Shown here: positions 62,513-64,000 of the stretch, one piece after another
How the letters are laid out: each line of letters starts with the position of its first letter
Numbering within the stretch: the stretch's first letter is position 1
Source of the DNA: a bacterium
Lineage (GTDB): Bacteria > Babelota > Babeliae > Babelales > Vermiphilaceae
Reading direction: 5' to 3'
Length of the DNA: 64,000 nt
Assembly: GCA_016699125.1 (NCBI GenBank)
Contig: CP064961.1
Location: 124,001-188,000, forward strand
Position numbers and translations under genes: made by a program
Notes under the pieces: generated by a model
The model's input: only the letters and a program-made list of their open reading frames with translations
What the model was told of the DNA's origin: nothing
The model's database searches: none

Positions 62513-63472
62513 TTAAAATAGAATAAGCATAATTGAGTTAACAATGGCATATACAGTACATGTTTCAATCATACTTTGTGCAACCAGCGATAATCGTGAA
62601 ATAACTTCTGATTGCTCTGGGTTAGATGCCATTGTTTTGCATGCAGAAGCTGCGGTCATACCGGAACTGATTCCTGGGCCAAATGTTCCCAAGCCTGTGC
62701 ATAATGCGGCGGACACGTAGGCAATACCTTTTAACAAGGATGTCTCTTGCGCAGGTACAACAAAAAGTAGAGTCATTGCAATAACGAGTGAAAATATAAT
62801 TGGTGTTTCAATGACCGCTTGACTGATGATAGTAAATGAAAGCAGCTTTTTGTATGCCTGTGGATTGATGCCAATGCTCATACATGCCTGTTTTGCAAAT
62901 ACTGCAAGTCCAATTGCCGGTCCAATACTGCCGATACCAATGACCAAGCCAGCGGCAATGAGGCGTAATGCGTCAGCGATAGAAGATGCAACGATTGCCT
63001 GATTTCTTATAAAGATTGCAACGACCAGTCCTGCAATGATGGGCATCTGTGTTAATGCTTGTGTCATAATCATAAAAGAGGTAATGCGTTTACTCCAGAA
63101 GGGTTGTCGGGCAATTGATTCAAAGGCTGCTTGTGCGGGTAATGATGAAGCGATTCCGAGCACCAGTCCAGTTGCGCATACTGCTAATGCTATGCCTATG
63201 GAACTGACGTCCGCATAGAGGGTGATTGGTTTTGGTTTTGCAGCCATTAATAAAATGATAGAGACGAAGATGCCAATGACTGATGCCGTTTCGATAAGTG
63301 CAACACCGATGATTGCTGCTTTCATAATATCGTTGCGTGCTTCCGGTTGTCTGCGAATTGCTTTTAACGCAGAACGGCTTGTGATTCCTTGTCCAAAGGC
63401 AACACCCAATGCGGTTACACCTACGGCTAATGCTATGGTAATGTAATGAATAAATTCAGATTGATATGACAT
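62513..63472 (-). CDS. atpE: F-type ATP synthase subunit c, four fused hairpins
   Basis: 319 residues with eight membrane helices in four c-type hairpins, each about 80 residues. The polar loops are RRQPE, ARQPF, GINPQ and ASNPE. The ion-binding carboxylate in the second helix of each hairpin is Glu61 (ALIETASV), Gln142 (ALTQMPII), Glu222 (AVIETPII) and Glu303 (SMIETCTV): spacing 81, 80, 81, with hairpin 2 lacking a carboxylate. Hairpin 1 also has a Gln at the place of the Na+ ligand Gln32 of Ilyobacter c. A normal AtpE is about 80 residues with one hairpin. It follows atpB and AAGGA precedes ATG 63472. Confidence 0.92.
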   Translation of the reverse strand: MSYQSEFIHYITIALAVGVTALGVAFGQGITSRSALKAIRRQPEARNDIMKAAIIGVALIETASVIGIFVSIILLMAAKPKPITLYADVSSIGIALAVCATGLVLGIASSLPAQAAFESIARQPFWSKRITSFMIMTQALTQMPIIAGLVVAIFIRNQAIVASSIADALRLIAAGLVIGIGSIGPAIGLAVFAKQACMSIGINPQAYKKLLSFTIISQAVIETPIIFSLVIAMTLLFVVPAQETSLLKGIAYVSAALCTGLGTFGPGISSGMTAASACKTMASNPEQSEVISRLSLVAQSMIETCTVYAIVNSIMLILF

Positions 63473-63494
63473 GTGTGCAATCCTTTATACTCTA

Positions 63495-64000
63495 TCAAGA
63501 TTCTGATTCATGCCTAATTGCTATCGATAAATAGGTTAACGACAAGATAGTAAATACAAATGCCTGCAAGAAACCTTCAAGGATTGTAAAACATATGGTC
63601 AACACTAAACTCATTAACAACGCACAACTTGTAGCTATAATTTTGAAAAAACTATTCACAATGAAAAACTTTGAAACATCTAACACGGTTATATACTGTA
63701 ATGCAGCTGAGCTATAAATCTTTGAAATAATGGCTCCGCCAAGGATGTTGCCAAAAAGACGTAAAGAAACAGATAAAACTGAAGTAAATTTGCCTATCAA
63801 ATGCAAAGGAAAAAGCCACAAAGGGCTAAAAAATTCTGTTTTTATATAGTGCCACAAGCCCATTGAACGTATAGCGGCAATTTGAGTGTAAAAAAATCCA
63901 CTCAAGCCTAAAGCTAACGTAGTATTAAGGTCTTGCGTTGGCTCTTCAAGCCAAGGGATGATGGGTGCAATGTTGCAGCTTAAAATAAAAATAAATAATG
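63495..64000 (-). CDS. atpB: F-type ATP synthase subunit a, C-terminal part
   Basis: Subunit a forms the half-channels next to the c ring. The frame stays open to the window edge: upstream of the C-terminal part it reads SCNIAPIIPWLEEPTQDLNT and TLALGLSGFF, typical of subunit a, so the N-terminus is beyond base 64000. The essential Arg is in SLRLFGNILGG. It precedes atpE by 22 bases on the minus strand; no gene for subunit b follows, the next gene being the PLP enzyme. Confidence 0.92.
   Translation of the reverse strand, partial: LFIFILSCNIAPIIPWLEEPTQDLNTTLALGLSGFFYTQIAAIRSMGLWHYIKTEFFSPLWLFPLHLIGKFTSVLSVSLRLFGNILGGAIISKIYSSAALQYITVLDVSKFFIVNSFFKIIATSCALLMSLVLTICFTILEGFLQAFVFTILSLTYLSIAIRHESES

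Overview
The window looks like part of the chromosome of a small-genome, host-associated Gram-negative bacterium. It carries peptidoglycan genes (murA, murB, murF, mreC, rsmH, ftsK), three paralogous proteins with the signs of outer-membrane beta-barrels, an F-type ATPase, and about twenty exported proteins with signal peptides that I cannot assign to a family. The base composition is AT-rich by eye. This pattern fits the candidate phylum Dependentiae (TM6) or a similar lineage of protist-associated bacteria. That placement is inferred from gene content and style only; no 16S rRNA gene is present.

Layout. 1-2.9 kb: end of a TPR-like protein, gltX, a FabD-like acyltransferase with altered catalytic residues, and acpP. 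2.9-8.3 kb: three tandem outer-membrane-type paralogues on the minus strand. 9.1-15 kb: ftsK, murF, rsmH and an exported/membrane protein. 15-18.1 kb: spoVG, tRNA-Gln, nth and thrS. 18.2-22.3 kb: small exported and membrane proteins, including two sets of local duplicates, and an NlpC/P60 hydrolase. 22.4-23.5 kb: three copies of a MITE-like repeat with terminal inverted repeats and nested hairpins. 23.5-25 kb: an exported-protein gene split by an IS5-family element; removing the element restores the frame exactly. 25.3-31.5 kb: an exported linker-tail protein, an alpha/beta hydrolase and a four-gene Mn/Zn ABC importer. 31.5-40.3 kb: an exported coiled-coil protein, metG, an IS200-type element, trhO, murB and an IS481-type element. 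40.4-48.8 kb: mostly exported orphans, one containing a perfect 24-bp-arm palindrome, plus an HPS-like TIM-barrel enzyme. 48.9-53.5 kb: rsmG, a MATE transporter and gatC-gatA. 53.7-64 kb: exported orphans, three tRNAs (Asp, Asn, Val), mreC, a PAP2-like protein, murA with Asp in place of the catalytic Cys, a PLP enzyme, and the F0 genes for subunit c (four hairpins fused in one chain) and subunit a (cut by the window edge).

How the genes work together. GluRS, tRNA-Gln and GatC/GatA point to the indirect route to Gln-tRNA(Gln). MurA, MurB, MurF, MreC, RsmH, FtsK and the NlpC/P60 enzyme serve wall synthesis, shape and division. The F0 c subunit has one ion-binding carboxylate replaced by Gln, which would change ion/ATP stoichiometry. 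Several wall and lipid enzymes share unusual active-site substitutions (FabD-like Ser to Cys, MurB Ser to Cys, MurA Cys to Asp). Recurrent promoter signals are a TTGACA/TATAAT pair with a 16-bp spacer and an identical extended -10 decamer (ATGATACAAT) in front of three genes.
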